Positions 1 through 12,780 of a stretch of DNA of 64,000 nucleotides are shown piece after piece (the stretch's first letter is position 1; every line of letters starts with the position of its first letter). A program made the position numbers and the translations under genes. The stretch comes from Butyriboletus loyo (lineage: Eukaryota > Basidiomycota > Agaricomycetes > Boletales > Boletaceae): assembly GCA_038093515.1 (NCBI GenBank), contig JBBPSI010000007.1, positions 186,001 through 250,000 on the forward strand, written 5' to 3'. Under the pieces are notes generated by a model. It made no database searches and had not been told where the DNA came from. It saw only the letters and a program-made list of their open reading frames with translations.

Positions 1-3000
1 TCACATCACCATCACAGGCGGTTCGCTCAGCCCTAGCTGGGCCCGTGTTCGAGAGTGACAGTTCTTTCCATCCCGATTCTTCCCCTCCACGGCCTTTCGC
101 ACGCCCCCCGAAAGTTTCCTCTATAGATCCCTCCCACTTCCCGGATCCATATCCCCAGCGCTTGCCGTATACCCGCACCTCAGACAGACCATGTTCAACT
201 CTCCCATCCCTCTCGTCCGCTGGTTCGTCCTCCCCCTCGACGCGCTCTTCGGCGTATGCAAGCTCAGGAAGTGCACTGGCCACGAGTGATCACGAGCATG
301 TACAAATTGTATCTGGGGAAGACGAAGAAGTTGGTGTTGCAGTGGGAATCACGTCCGATAATGTGGCCAGGGTACTTGCAGGCGAGGGTAACATATCCTC
401 AGCAGGAAGGACACCAATAGACCAAGCACGGTGGTCCGAATACTCTGCTAGCATCAGATCAAGATCCTCTTCCATTGGGCTCAGCAACACCAACAGCTTA
501 CATGAGAGTAGCATACCACGGCTTCGGGAAAATCCTAGTTTCGATATGGCTTGGCAGACTGTTGACGAAAGGGATGAAGTTGGCTTATCGAGCGGCGACG
601 AAACGGATGATTTTGGTGACGACGAAGGCGCGAACGAGAGCAAGGGCGAAGAGCGCACGTCCGCGGTTGTCATGGCCGAGGAGGGGCGAGGACTGATTGT
701 GAAAGGGGATGGGATCCCGATTGTACAGCTTCAAGTCGAACCCGGTACGCTCGTGTAGAACATTTGACTGTATCCTTGCTGACGCTAATATTCACTCCAG
801 GCACCACTCATCTCCTCGTTGGCTCTTCCAGCACCCCCAACTCTATCCCTGCTTTCCTCACGAACACGCTGCCTCAAGTTTGCTACTCACTTCTGGCGCT
901 AGACATCTCTGCCAACTTCCTCGTTGCTTTACCTCCTGCACTCGCTTCTTGCGAGAATCTTGAAGAACTGAATGTTGCGTCCAACCCGCTGCGCGTGTTG
1001 CCAGTTTTCTTGTCTCATCTGGTAGCTTTGCGTGTATTCATTGCGGACGCTACTGGAATCAGCACATTGCCGGACTCACTCGCTGCGCTCGATCGTCTCC
1101 ACACTCTCAGCATCCGAAGAAATAAAATGCATGCCCTTCCTAGTTGGCTGTGTCTTTTGCCGCTCTTGCAAGAATTGTATCTAGACGGTAACCCATTCCA
1201 AGGACCGTGGCAAGCTCTGGTGGGACCGCTTCTCTCCAAAGTCCCTGCCACGCCTGTCTATCCTCCTTCGACGCCTTCTATCAATTTATCGTCTGTTTCT
1301 ATACCCCCTTCATCTGCTGGAACTGAGACCGACACGGATTCAAATCCTCATAGTGCTGACTCCGATGCAAGTTTCTCACTACCTCCCGAGGATGATACCA
1401 TCACGCCGGCGCGAGCACATCCTCTTGAGCGGTCTGCCACTTCTCCTGCCATCTTACCCCCGGTCCCTCCTGCCCCCGATCGTAACCTTGTGCGGACAAA
1501 AACTGCGCCGAACCGGTCTTATCAACCGAAGTTACGCCCACGTACGGGGACCCTGTTTGATAACCTGGACTCGTCACATCGCCACCCAGATGAATCAGGA
1601 TATGGAACTGATCATGAACTCCGCAAGATGAAGAGCGCGGGAGAACTGCGCACGAGTTTTGAGCGATCCCACGGGTTAGTGGGGGATCTCGCGATCGTGA
1701 CGCCGGAGCGGCCACCCATATTACCTTATGCTGGGTCAGCTTCTAGCTCCAACCTGCTCAGCATCGCAGGAGGATCTCCCGAGTCAGATCAGCTTATTCT
1801 TCCTAAGCGTTACGCGAGCCTCGGTGTCTCAGCTCTTACACCTACTCGTGGTTATTCTCGGCCCGCTCACTCAAAAAGCCTCTTTGATGTCACCTGGGAG
1901 GACGGGGAGACTGACGCTGCAGAGTCGACACGTTCCTCTTTTGCTTCTCCTCCTACTTCACCGCCTCGTCCCATACAACTTCAGCAGGCTCATGGAACGC
2001 CCAGTCCAGTAGCAGACCGTCAGGCTACCTCTCGAGGACGCTGGGGATTCTTGAAGAAGATGTCGATGGGAAGGATGAGAGCCGATTCCCCCACAATCTC
2101 TCGGCACAACACTTCTGATGGTCGTATTCCGCGCCCTGAGGTCGTTATTGGCAGTATGTCAAGCTTCCCGCACCTGCCGACGAATACTTTGCCCCAGATT
2201 GATGTCCGATTCTCAACAAGCGGATCCTTGGGTCCTATGCCCAATTCTAATCCAAGCCTCTCCCTGTCTCCGCCCATAAACGAGGAGGATCCAGCGGTCT
2301 CTGCAAATTCGCTTTCCCCAGAGTCAACGAATCCGGGCAAATTCCTCGCTCCGACGTCTTCTCCACGAGCCTCTAAACGCAGGAGTTTTCTGCCGGTGGC
2401 AAACTTGACCATTCACTCAACTCATTCTGTCCAGGAACCCTCAGCTACTGGCAACCTTGAAACGGATGAACCAGCAGCTGGTCTGCGCCCAAGTTCAGCT
2501 GTTGATGTGGATGATTTTGTTGCACGCAAGGAAGAAGAAAGAGCAAGAGAAGCATATACGCGGGCTTTACGCTCCGTAATGGCATATCTGAAAGATATGA
2601 ACGATTTGAACCTCTCCCAGGGTACCACTCTGTCAATGTACGGAGGATCGCCGGAGGACTCGCCCAGTATTTCACGTTCTCGAAGACCTACTGTCGTAGA
2701 GAGAGCGACCTCTGAAAGTACGATCTCCCGGGCAGCTTCGATATCTGGCCAACTGCGATCACCGGAAGCAATGGCGGGGTTAAGAAGTGGGACGACTTCG
2801 CAAACCATTAGTGTCGCAACTACCGATAGCAGTGGCTCCTCTGAAGAGCGAAAATACAAGGATGATAAGGGGAAGCGAGCCCTCGTCATTCGAGAGATCA
2901 TAGAGTATGTTCAGGTTTGATCATTCTGAAAGTAAAGCTAATATGTTGGAAAGGACTGAAAGGACTTATGTTAGAGGATTGCAGGAACTCGTCGACATTT

Positions 3001-4367
3001 ACGTGAAGCCTAGCGCTGCCTCGGTCAACCTCATCAGCGGTGTTGGTTCTGGCAAAGAAACTGTCATCCCCGCATCAGAGCGGAAAATTGTCTTCAATGG
3101 TATCGAAGCCCTGTTTTCATTCCACAAAGAGAGTTTCCTTCCTGCTCTCGAAGCGGCTGCGGCACCCTTGATGAAGCGTCCTCCTGAGGGCGAAGAACTC
3201 GATGGAGATGGCCAACTCTCGATCGAGGTAACAAAAGGGGTTGCAGGTATTTTCTTGAAACATGCTGCATTCATGAGGATGTATTCTTCCTACATCAAGT
3301 ATGTTAGTATCTGCCATTGTCGGATAGGTTTGCTGATTTGCCTCAAGCAACTTTGACAACTCTGTGCAGAGAATCAAATATTGGACCACCGACAGAGCCC
3401 CGGCAGGGAACACCAGTCCAGGATCTGCCTTGTCACCGAGCACCACCAGCCTTTCCAACACCGTTATTTCCCTTCCTAGCCCTACGTGTGACTCGATGGC
3501 TAACCTCACCTCTGGCCAAAGAAAGCGCATCAAGACATTCCTCAAACGATGTCGCGTAAACCCTCGTCACTCTCAACTCAACATGGAGGGCTATCTGCTT
3601 TTGCCCGTTCAACGGGTACCCCGATATCGATTGCTTGTGAGTCGCGGGTGTTCCTGCGCCTCCCTAAACGCTAATGCTTTCACAGCTTGAAGAGTTGATC
3701 CGAAGTACACCACCTGCTTACACATTCATGGATGACGCACTCGATAGGGCGTTAGCTGAGATATCATTGCTGGCGAATAACATGAACGAGGGGAAGCGGG
3801 AGTCTGAAACTCGACGGAAGCTGGTACAGTGGCAAAGCAGGATTCGAGGGAAGTTCCCTAGCCCCCTAGTTCAACCTCATCGGTAAGCGTCGTCGTCGTC
3901 GTCACTTTACTGTTAATGACTCTTGGAAAGACGTCTCATCATGGACGGACCACTGATGTTGACTCGCGTCGTCCGCAAGACTATCGTATCATTTGAGACT
4001 GTCAATGCTCAGGGTGATGTTTCTGCTGTGCAGGTTGACTGTCTCGCCCCCGAATTGACTCCTCGACCTCTAATCGGTATTCTTTGCAATGACCTTTTGG
4101 TTCTTTGTCGTGATCCGAGCGAGGGCAGAGACCCCATGTCCTCGGTAGACCTTTGGGCAGTCCTTCGCATGCAAACGCTGCCTCAACCAGCTAGTATCGT
4201 CCATGGCAATAGTAAGATCTACGTATGTTTGAGGCAGAGATAGGGCTAATTCTAGATCGATTGCAGCGTTGCGGATCGTCGATAACAAGGCTATCCTCTA
4301 TTTTGATGCGCCCTCGCCCTCGGAAGCCCTGAATTGGTTCAGAGGTAATGTGAGGGTCCGCCTTTGA
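1..4367 (+). CDS. Leucine-rich-repeat RhoGEF (DH-PH), 5' end outside window
   Basis: Multi-domain Rho-family guanine nucleotide exchange factor. The reading frame is open to the first base, so the start lies upstream. A Ser/Pro-rich leader is followed by an intron (about 745-801), then at least four leucine-rich repeats (about 800-1230; e.g. LEELNVASNPLRVLP, LHTLSIRRNKMHALP). A long disordered Ser/Pro linker follows, then a Dbl-homology domain starting near 2900 (IREIIE...ERTYVRGLQELVDIYVKP) and containing the late DH motif LLLPVQRVPRYRLL near 3600. The end is a PH domain (LIMDGPLMLTRVVRK through DNKAILYFDAPSPSEALNWF). Introns fall near 2905, 3300, 3640, 3883 and 4210. DH-PH proteins load GTP on Rho/Cdc42 at the cell cortex; LRRs are expected to bind a partner. 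The family call is firm; the GTPase target is unknown. Confidence 0.85.
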
Positions 4368-4833
4368 GTATTGCAGAGCTAATATCAGAGCCTAGCTATA
4401 AACCTTCACATCCCTTCATGCAAAGTATAGAAAACGAACACTCATTCACGCAGTAACTCTGATTGCATCGATTCTCCCGGTTGAGCTCCCTTGCGCAAAG
4501 GCCCAGGTCGGCCTCGTATATATACAATCATTAAGTTCACTTTGCATCCTGTTACGCGCCATCTTTCCACTGTATCACCCACATTGTTCCTTCCGTTCTT
4601 TCGTCAGTCAGGTAAAGTAGTAACAGTTAAAAAATTCAAAAATTCAATTATCCTTACACCACTTAAGGTCCAACCATGCTTCAGTTGAATAGTAGGAGGA
4701 AGAAAGCTCCGATTACATGCAGGTATAGGGGGACAACATCGGTATGTGCAACACTATGGAAACACATCGACCGACAGAATTATCGACAAGCAACTCGTAA
4801 AACGTTTTCCCAGTTCACATCTTGGCCAGCGTG
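4368..4833. other. Convergent 3' intergenic region
   Basis: Space between the stop codons of the LRR-RhoGEF (plus) and the permease (minus). It probably holds both 3' UTRs. I see no coding exon, RNA gene or repeat in it. Confidence 0.5.
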
Positions 4834-6949
4834 TTAAGATGTGGGCGCAAAAGTCGACAACACTGCGAAACTCACCAGCCATTGCCAGAAGGCGTCCATC
4901 TTATTTTTCGGAGGGCTATCTGGGACTTCGTCAGCCTCGATCTGCGCAATGTCGGACACGAAATCCATGTCCTCCGGCTTGACGGGTGAGGAACGGTAGT
5001 AGAACCTAGCTCCAACGTATAGGATAGGGAACAGGATGAAAGGGATATAACTTGTGACAAAGGTTGGCGTGTCCCAGTTCCCTTTGAGGAAGACACTCCA
5101 ACCGTTGAACTGGAATGGCGTCAGAACCATATTTTGAAGTAGAGGTTAGTACGCGAGACATACCAGACAGATGATAAAGGTCGAAATAGCCCCGTACCAC
5201 GCAGCATATGGTTGGAGGCGAGTGTAGAATGGAAGGGTCGTACGATCGATGCCTTGTACCTTCAAGCCGGCATAGAAGCGAATATAAGTTACACAGATAC
5301 CAAACCAGGTCATGAGGCCAGCGACGGATGTCATGTTGGCAAACCAATTAAAGACCTTTCCGGCACCGCTGGATATAGCCATGAAGGCAAGTAGGGTAAA
5401 CGATGCACAGAAGATGACAGAAACATAAGGGAGACCGGACTTGGAGGTTGTCGCAAAGAATTTCGGTGCATTACCAACAGTAGCCAAGCCATCTGTTCAT
5501 CCATATGGTTGAGTGAGCCGCTCTGATCGGGGAGTAGTGTAGAACGCACAGAGAGCGCGCGAGGACGTGTATAGGTCACTGGACGCAGCGGACCATGCTG
5601 AAGTCAACAAACAGGCATTGATAATCTGTCCTGCAATGAATGTTTGCGACAATTTATGTTGCATCGTCACTCACCGAAGGGAGAGTTTTGATTCCAGCAG
5701 TTTGAATTGCAATGACGAATGGCGAGGCTGCGGTTCCACTTGCGAGCACCAGTTGTTGGTTGGTATAAGGAACGAGGAGACCGATCACGAAAGTGCCGAG
5801 AATATAGAACAAGAGAATACGGATATATACCCGGCGAATAGCTTTGGGAAGGTTGCGACGCGGGTTCTGGGTCTCGCCGGCAGCAATCTGGGAAAGTGAA
5901 CACAAGGAACGGGGGTTAAGAGATCCGACTTACGGCAACGATCTCGGTGCCAATGAAAGAGAAAGCAGCGTTGTCGAGGACGGACCACCACCCGAGAAAG
6001 CGGCCCTTTGCGCCAGGGATCCCCTGGTATTGAACAAAAGGGCCTGGGTTCTTCCAGTAGCGGAAACCGATCCGATCGTGGGTGGGGCCACCTCCGAGGT
6101 CAATGACAACACCCAATATGATCAGACCGCTGATTGTGAGCACCTTGATAGAACTGACGAGGGTATTGGTAAATCGGAACAAAAAGGACGGCTAAGCACC
6201 CACGCAAAGTAGAACTCTGCCTCCCCATAGGCACGGGCACCAAACATGTTGATAGTGACGACGACGATGATACACATTGCTACCCAGAGTGCATTGTTGA
6301 CATTCGGGTGCCAGTAATCTATCAGGAGGGCAGCAGCGGACAACTCGGCTAGAAGGAGTGTTTATGAGGTGCCATAAGAAGATGAACAGTATTGTTGAGT
6401 ATTCACCAGGAGCTGAGGATGGCAAGTCAGACAAAGAGATTAGGAAAGCAAACGGATATACCAATGATGGTCCAGTTATACCAATAATTCCAACCCATCG
6501 CGAAGGACAGTGCAGGATTGACGAACCGTTCTGCAAGTTTGATATGACCACCTGGAAGGGGTAAGTACGCGATCATTTCGCCTAGGGATACCTTGTATGG
6601 GAATGTAAACCAGAGCGCTCGAGGAGGGGGGGGTGATTTACCATGACTGCGAGCACGACTGTAGCCATGACTACATAGCCGAGCAAAAGACCAACCGGTC
6701 CACCATCTCTAAGGGAGTTGGCGGTTCCAACGAAAAGGCCGGTACCGATGACACCACCAATACTGCACGGATATCGATCAGGATTAGAAGGGGGGGACGA
6801 GGGGGTATGAGATATACCTGATCATGGCTACGTGTCGATTCTTGAGCTGTCTGCGGAGCTTGTGTGGTTGACGAGAGGCAGCAAACTCTTCGTCCCGCAA
6901 GGAGTCGTTGGAAGGGTCCTTGTATGTGGCATTCTTCTCGGACGACATG
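4834..6949 (-). CDS. Amino-acid permease (yeast AAT/Gap1-type, APC superfamily)
   Basis: Plasma-membrane proton/amino-acid symporter of the fungal AAT family. The start is the ATG at 6949-6947 (MSSEKNATYKDPSND), followed by the family's cytoplasmic RRQLKNRHVAMI segment just before TM1. The body is split by about six introns and reads as successive hydrophobic helices, including NVNNALWVAMCIIVVVTINM, AFSFIGTEIVAVSR (the conserved 'GxE' TM6 region), the AAGETQNPRRNLPKAIRR loop typical of the family, and a final helix around TPTFVTSYIPFILFPILYVG. The C-terminal tail DKMDAFWQWL-like segment resembles the usual fungal permease tail; the exact stop could shift if a last small intron exists. Substrate cannot be told from sequence. 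Next to it upstream is a same-strand kinase-like gene. Confidence 0.85.
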
Positions 6950-7242
6950 GCTAGGCGTGCAGATGGAGAAGAAGGGAGATGGGATAAGACATCGGACCTT
7001 TGGCTACGATTTTAAGTACCGGGGGGCAGGGTAGTACATTAGGTAAAAGGCACCGCTCATGAAGGCGTATGCTGTCAACGGGGTGGATTAAACGGGGCTG
7101 TTGGCACCACAAGCTGCACGGGAAGATGACAGCAAGGCACAGCCAGACCAAAAAGACATGCACTGCCGTACGGTCGAGTCTGCCCGACATTCGATCCCAA
7201 AGTACAGTCGAAATTAATCAAACAAAGGGCGAAACTAACACC

Positions 7243-9325
7243 TCAATGAACCCAAGGCATCAATGACCCGACAAGCGTAGAGAGCGTTCTGAGCGACGGG
7301 AGTGTAAAATCAACCAACTCTGGTCGCGCGTTCGGTGCCATTCGGCGCGAACACATGACAACACGACCGCTTGTCGGATCAGCAAACGTTGCACGTCTCC
7401 TGGAAGAGGGCAGAACCAGCTGCTTGGAAAAACGAAGTTTCTTGCAGGGTGGAGGGGCCACCGGGGCGACCTGGTTGTTCGGATCAACCACATCATCTCG
7501 TCTCCTCTTCAGGATACCCTTGGGTGCCCTCGAGTATTGTACCATTGCCTGACGTCTGGACTCCTGTATCCTCCGGCATTCCTCTGGCTTGAGGCTCCTC
7601 GGGTTCTCCAGGACGTCGATCGAACCGGGGAACGTGGTTGTCGCGCTCGGATCACTTGAAAGCGACGAGATATACGTGTTCTTGAAATGCTTATGGCGAA
7701 TGTAGTCACGGCGCATGGAGGTACCCTCGATATGTCTCGCGGAGAGCGGAAACAGGTCATCCTCGCATCTGTGGGACGCGCTACTGAACGCCAAAACGTG
7801 CCTAGGCTGACGCTTCTTGAGACGACGTGCCGTGTGAGCCCGGCACAACTCGGGGCAGTTCTCGTCTTTGGTGTGAGAACTGCCCAGTCTGAAAGGCAGC
7901 GGATGCAGCGAGGATACGTCTTCGACGTTATCCTGATGATCGGCGCCTGGCATCTCGACATGGCCATGTCTGGTCAGTGAAGAATATGGACAATCGGGTC
8001 TCAGTGCAGAGGCGGAGGAAGAAGGGGCGCATATCTCTTCTAGTTTCCAGAGGAATGCTTGCACCTGCTCCGCGACCTGTTCGGTTGTCTGACCAGGCAC
8101 AACCACACGCATCGGGCTATCGTCTGAAGCCACAATCCAGTCCTCCTGAAAATCCTGGGCGTTCACCGGAGGGTCTAGCTCATATTCTTCCGGGTCCTCT
8201 TCGTACTGCGGAATCGGACCCACGCGCTCCCCTTTGGCACGGCGTTTCCAGAATTCCGATATTTTTCTGTTCTTTCGGACTCGACGGAGGTAATCGTCAA
8301 CCTTGTCCCCTTCCCTTTTCCGTGCTCCCATGTAGTCCAGTTTGTACTTGACCTTGCGCATTTCCAATCTAAACTCCTCTGTCTCTGCTCTCTCGATGCC
8401 GACGGATGTATGTTCCCTAATCGCCCTACTCATCCCAAAGTCGATGATCATGACCTTGCCGTCGGCGCCGATGAGCATATGCCGTAGCTCAGGATCGCCA
8501 TGCAGGACACCCTGTGCATGGATCTTCTCGAATGCGGCTATCACCCTCTCCTTCAATGCGTGAGGCATATTCGGAGAGGACTCTATCCAGAACGAGGAGT
8601 GGGGCATTTCCATGGTCACGCTCACAACCTCGGGCATGACATGGACACCGATGATGTGGGGAACAACGTCCCCTTGAAGGGGCCGGAGGTATTGTTGCGA
8701 CTTGTATAGGGCAAGCTACCAAAACAGGCGGTTGGCCGAGGATTTGGCTTGGAGTGGCGAGGGCTTACCTCTGAGTAGAAGCCATACCAGTCGTTCTGTT
8801 TGCTCATCTTCCACCTGAGTCGCGTCTTAGCGTCTGGGAGTCGCAACACTCGGGAGCGCTTACTTTCTACAGATATACTTGATTTCTTTGTTAGCGACAG
8901 TCCCGCTGTCAATAGAAGCAGAGCATTGAGCGCCCTCTAGGAGTGAATGAGCATCGCGGGCAAAACATATCAAGGGAATGCCTACTCCGCAGGGAGAGAA
9001 GCTGCTTCGGGTCGTCGAGTGGGAGACCATGTGTCCATGCCCAACGGCCATGGGGCTGATAGATGGGCTGATCAAGCTGACTTGCTGGTGGAGAGCTCGC
9101 TGACACATGGGAGGTCGTCTCGGTGCACACAGTCGAGGTCCAGTTGATTGTGGCACGACACTTTGCGACATGGTCGGGACGAGGATGCGCACGGTGCAAA
9201 AGAAGAACTTCCGGGGGTGGACGGTAGGGTGCAGTGAGGACCTGGAAGAATTCGGAGCATGGAGGAACATGGCGGTCGATTGGGAGGCTGCTAGGGCCAG
9301 GATCTGGATGGATAGTTGAGGACAT
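7243..9325 (-). CDS. Protein-kinase-like protein with HGD catalytic loop (basidiomycete family)
   Basis: Protein-kinase-fold protein of a type expanded in mushroom fungi. The last large exon (7243-8637) contains the catalytic-loop region GVLHGDPELRHMLI followed by KVMIIDFGMSRA, the DFG-type magnesium loop. Upstream exons near 8700-8830 read WYGFYSEV and YLRPLQGDVVPHIIGVHVMPE, the usual N-lobe/hinge stretch of this family. The catalytic loop is HGD rather than HRD, and the position of the usual Asn is His. The C-terminal half (EEICAPSSSASALRPDCPYSS onward) is Arg- and Ser-rich and has no recognised domain. The 5' exon (from about 9325, MSSTIHPDPGPSS) is weakly supported. Role unknown; activity is uncertain because of the altered loop. 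Confidence 0.65.
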
Positions 9326-9626
9326 TGGGGTCTTGTTTGAGGTGGTGGAGGATGGGGGAGAGATATATGAGCATTGTCGACCTTGTACTCTCGACCTTAT
9401 ACTCGTTCCATGTCAAAGCGTCCCATCCTCAATACTTGCCTTTTCTGGACAATGGTCAGTTCGTCTCGCTGGCGACCGCGCGCTTGTGTCAGTCAAAGCG
9501 ACTGCTGAGATTACACACATTCCAGTACATGTCCTATACACGTACAGTACACTGCTACATGTCCGATGATACAATTAAAAAAATAATAGCATATCCACTG
9601 ACTTGCTGTAGCTTCATAGTGATTCG

Positions 9627-11086
9627 CTAGTTGAACGTCCATCCGCCAGGCATGCTCAGCTCGCGGCATCGCTTTGCGTTCTTGACGGCAACTCGCTTCG
9701 TTTCCTGTGCGGAATGGTTATCGAAGGACTGACAGGGCAATCGAGGCAATGAATGGGAGTGCGGCGGTGCAGAAAACGGTCCGGCAGGAAACGCCAGTGC
9801 GAGTGCTGCGGGTGATGGGTACGTTGCTGACAGCATATCCGCGCTATCGAATGGCATCGCCGTGCGCAGTCCATCTGGGTACTCGCTCACCGCATATGGG
9901 GATCCGCCGGCGGTGTGCATGCCACAATCTTGGATCCCACACACCCATCCCCCGTCGCAGTGACGGAGATCGAGCCAGCTGCCCATCAGTTCATACTCTT
10001 CCACAGACATCACCCTGGGAGTATCGTTGGTAAGACAGGATGCACTAGCATGTCGCTCTGCGAGCCAGGCTGCCAGTGTCCTAGAATCGGAGGAGACGAA
10101 CGACGCCAACGAATCACGAGAGTGGGTCGATTGCATGGCATTAGAGGTCAAGTTAGGCACGACAGTAGCAGTGTCGGTGTCATCGTAGTTGCGTAGCACG
10201 TCTTGGCTGATGCATGGCGTCCTTAGAGACCTTCCGGATTTCCCGAGATGGGAGACAACGGTCTTCACTCCCCTTTTGATTGAATTATTGAAGCTCTTCC
10301 AGGAGCTAGAAAGCCTTTCCTTCCTCGACTTTTTGGGGGCTTGCGAGAATGTAGATGATGCCCAAGGTTCAGGCGCGACGGCACCGGGACGGATGCACGG
10401 AGAACAAGGACAGACAGGCGATGGAGAGAGTGGCGATGGGGGAGGAAGAATACGTCGTCTGACAGGGGACGACCAAGGGACGTAAGGGCTGTTAGGATGG
10501 TGAAAGGCCGGGATCCATCGAGGACCCTCGAACACCTTGTTGTTCTTTGTTTTACGTATGGCTACATGGCGTGAGGAAGCAACTGGGGAGGAAGAGGCGC
10601 GAAAGAGGACAGATGCTGGAAGAGAGGCGGTCGAACGACGAGGGGGGGGATCTGCAAGCGAGTTAAAGGACTGGGGAGAGAAATTGAGGAACGACGGCAG
10701 CTGGAGGGTCGAAGCCGAGGGGAGAGGAGGGAGGGGGCGGAAGGAGGGTATATCGGGTGAACACGGAACACGTGGAGAAGAGGTATCATTGGGGGGGAAG
10801 AGCTTGACCTCGCCTGCGGTAGAAAGAGTGTGCAAGTACATGGAACTCGTTGGATGAGGCGGGCGGGGAGCCTAAAAGGAGGGAGATGAACAGGCGGGCG
10901 GAACGGTGTGGTCGAATTACATACGAGATTGTTCGAAGCGGTCTTGTCAGCCAAGGGAGGACGTGCTTCCCGGTGTGGTTTTTGCTTCTTGAGCTTCCTG
11001 ACGGGGATCCTGTACGTGTCATGGTGGAGGGAGTGATGAGGGATTAGCGTAGGTACTTTTGAGGGGGCGGTGATCTTCAAGATCAT
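9627..11086 (-). CDS. Unknown Ser/Pro-rich basidiomycete protein
   Basis: I do not recognise a domain. The main exon (9627 to about 10872) is a long Pro/Ser-rich disordered protein with one structured-looking basic patch (KKSRKERLSSSWKSFNNSIKRG) and an acidic-aromatic motif SVEEYELMGSWLDLRH in its C-terminal third. An upstream exon joins in phase 0 through an intron at about 10873-10926 (GTATGT...TTTTAG), adding a basic stretch with KLKKQKPHREARPPLADKTA. Starts at 11086 (MILKITAPS), 11128 or about 11248 are all possible; the last would lie only about 35 bp from the TVP23 start on the other strand. Likely transcribed divergently from TVP23 through a very short shared promoter. Confidence 0.6.
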
Positions 11087-11281
11087 GGTGTCGAGGCCAG
11101 CAAGACGATCTGTGGAAATGTGAAACATGGATGAAGATAAACGAACGTAGTGAGGAAAAGAAAGCGGGGCGAGGACGTCGTCCTCGTCGTGTTCGAACGG
11201 CAAAGACAAAGATTCGGCAGCTGTAAACGAAAACGAGACGTTCATTAGCCGAAGCCACACGTCGTCCCGCCTTCCTTCCAC

Positions 11282-12482
11282 ATGACCTCCCGCGAGCCCC
11301 TCCTGGACACCATCGAACCCGACGTCCCCCCCGTCGAATCCGCCCCTTCCAAAGCCCACGGACCACCCCTCGCCACAACCCAAAACGACGCAGAGTCTGG
11401 TGAGCGCTCTCTCGTTGCCCTCTTCCCCAACTGACGCCCTCATAGGTATCGCTGGTATATTCAGACAGGTCGACACACCACCCGCTTTCGTTTGTGATCC
11501 TGACCCTGTTCTAGTCCGCACACCCGGCTGCACTGTTCTGCTTGTATTTCTTCCGTGTTGCCGCCATCGCTGTCTACATCCTCTGTGGACTCTTCACCGG
11601 CAACTATGTGCTCTCCGTACGAGCATCATCTATTTCTCTTCCAACTCATCTCATGCGACGTCCTTTGGCCCAGACGGTCGTCGTAGTCGTGTTGCTCGCG
11701 ATGGATTTTTGGAACTGTAGGGTATGTACCGTCCTTTCTCCGACATACTCTACATAACAACCAATGAACCTTCAAGAATGTCGCCGGCCGCACGCTAGTC
11801 GGATTGCGATTCTGGAATCAAGTGCGTACTCGTGCACCCGCAGCGCATCGACTAACAGGTGTCATTCAGGTCGATGAAGACGGGGAAAGCTACTGGGTAT
11901 TCGAGAGTAGGGATGTAAGTCGCCACAGCATCCTGGCTTTCCCGTCTAATTCATGTCAGCCCTCCCGGCCAGCAAATCCAGTGGACTCCAGGTGGGTGAC
12001 ACCATCAGCTGTTGATCTATTCATGTTAAATGGGCTCGGTGTGACAGAATGTTCTGGGTGCGTCCCTTTGAAAGCTATCAAAAAGTGATCGGAAATAAAT
12101 GATCGCATCATCAGATCGCTCTGTACACCTTCCCAGCCTTCTGGTTATTCTTGTTGGTGATATCAATCATCAAGTTCAATCTTGCGTGAGTAACTGCGCA
12201 CGCCCGCCTTTTCCGATCAGTGCTCACCATCGGTCAGCTTCATACCGATTGTGATTCTTGCGTTGGTGTTTAATGTCACCAATGCCGTGGGCTTCACATA
12301 CGCGTGAGTACCGATCACGTATGAATACCGTGTTCCAACTCACAGCAATGTCATCTAGCGACAGAGATGCAAAGCGACGGTGGGTAAATAGCGTTGCAGG
12401 CTCGGGTTGGACCATGGGAGGCCTTGGTGGACAACTATTCACCAGTGCTGTGAAGACCAGTATGGGCAAACTTTTCGGATGA
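11282..12482 (+). CDS. TVP23: Golgi membrane protein TVP23
   Basis: Small multi-span membrane protein of late Golgi vesicles (Tvp23/FAM18 family). The seven or so short exons assemble into a continuous family-like protein: a polar N-terminus ([14 protein letters not shown]), then [62 protein letters not shown], the hallmark [17 protein letters not shown], two more membrane helices ([21 protein letters not shown] and [19 protein letters not shown]), and the C-terminus [16 protein letters not shown]. Family length is about 200-250 residues, as here. The stop at 12480-12482 is followed by about 300 bp before the convergent phosphatase gene. Call is secure from the FESRDP...NPVDSRMFW signature. 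Confidence 0.92.
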
Positions 12483-12780
12483 GGCATAGTCAAAACAAAA
12501 CAACAAGGCGAGTACGTTACACTCACACAGAATGCAGCGACAAAGCGTAGTACTATTGTTACAAGACGTGAATGTTGCAGTCAACTAGTTCAAATTAAGA
12601 GAAAGAGACGAGTCCAAGACAACACAGGCACAACATGGGATAGGAGCACGGAATACTTGCATAGTACAGGGGTGATGGGCATAAACAGCCGCACAACTCC
12701 TGCGAGGTAACACGCCGTGCTGACATGACTTCTGGCATGGTCATGGTCATTGTTGATGCGCATCTACGACTGAAGCCAGT

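Noticed and set aside
10562..11533. 323-codon minus-strand frame
   Set aside because: It runs through the TVP23 start and a GT-AG intron. Only its middle part is used, as the first exon of the unknown Ser/Pro-rich gene.
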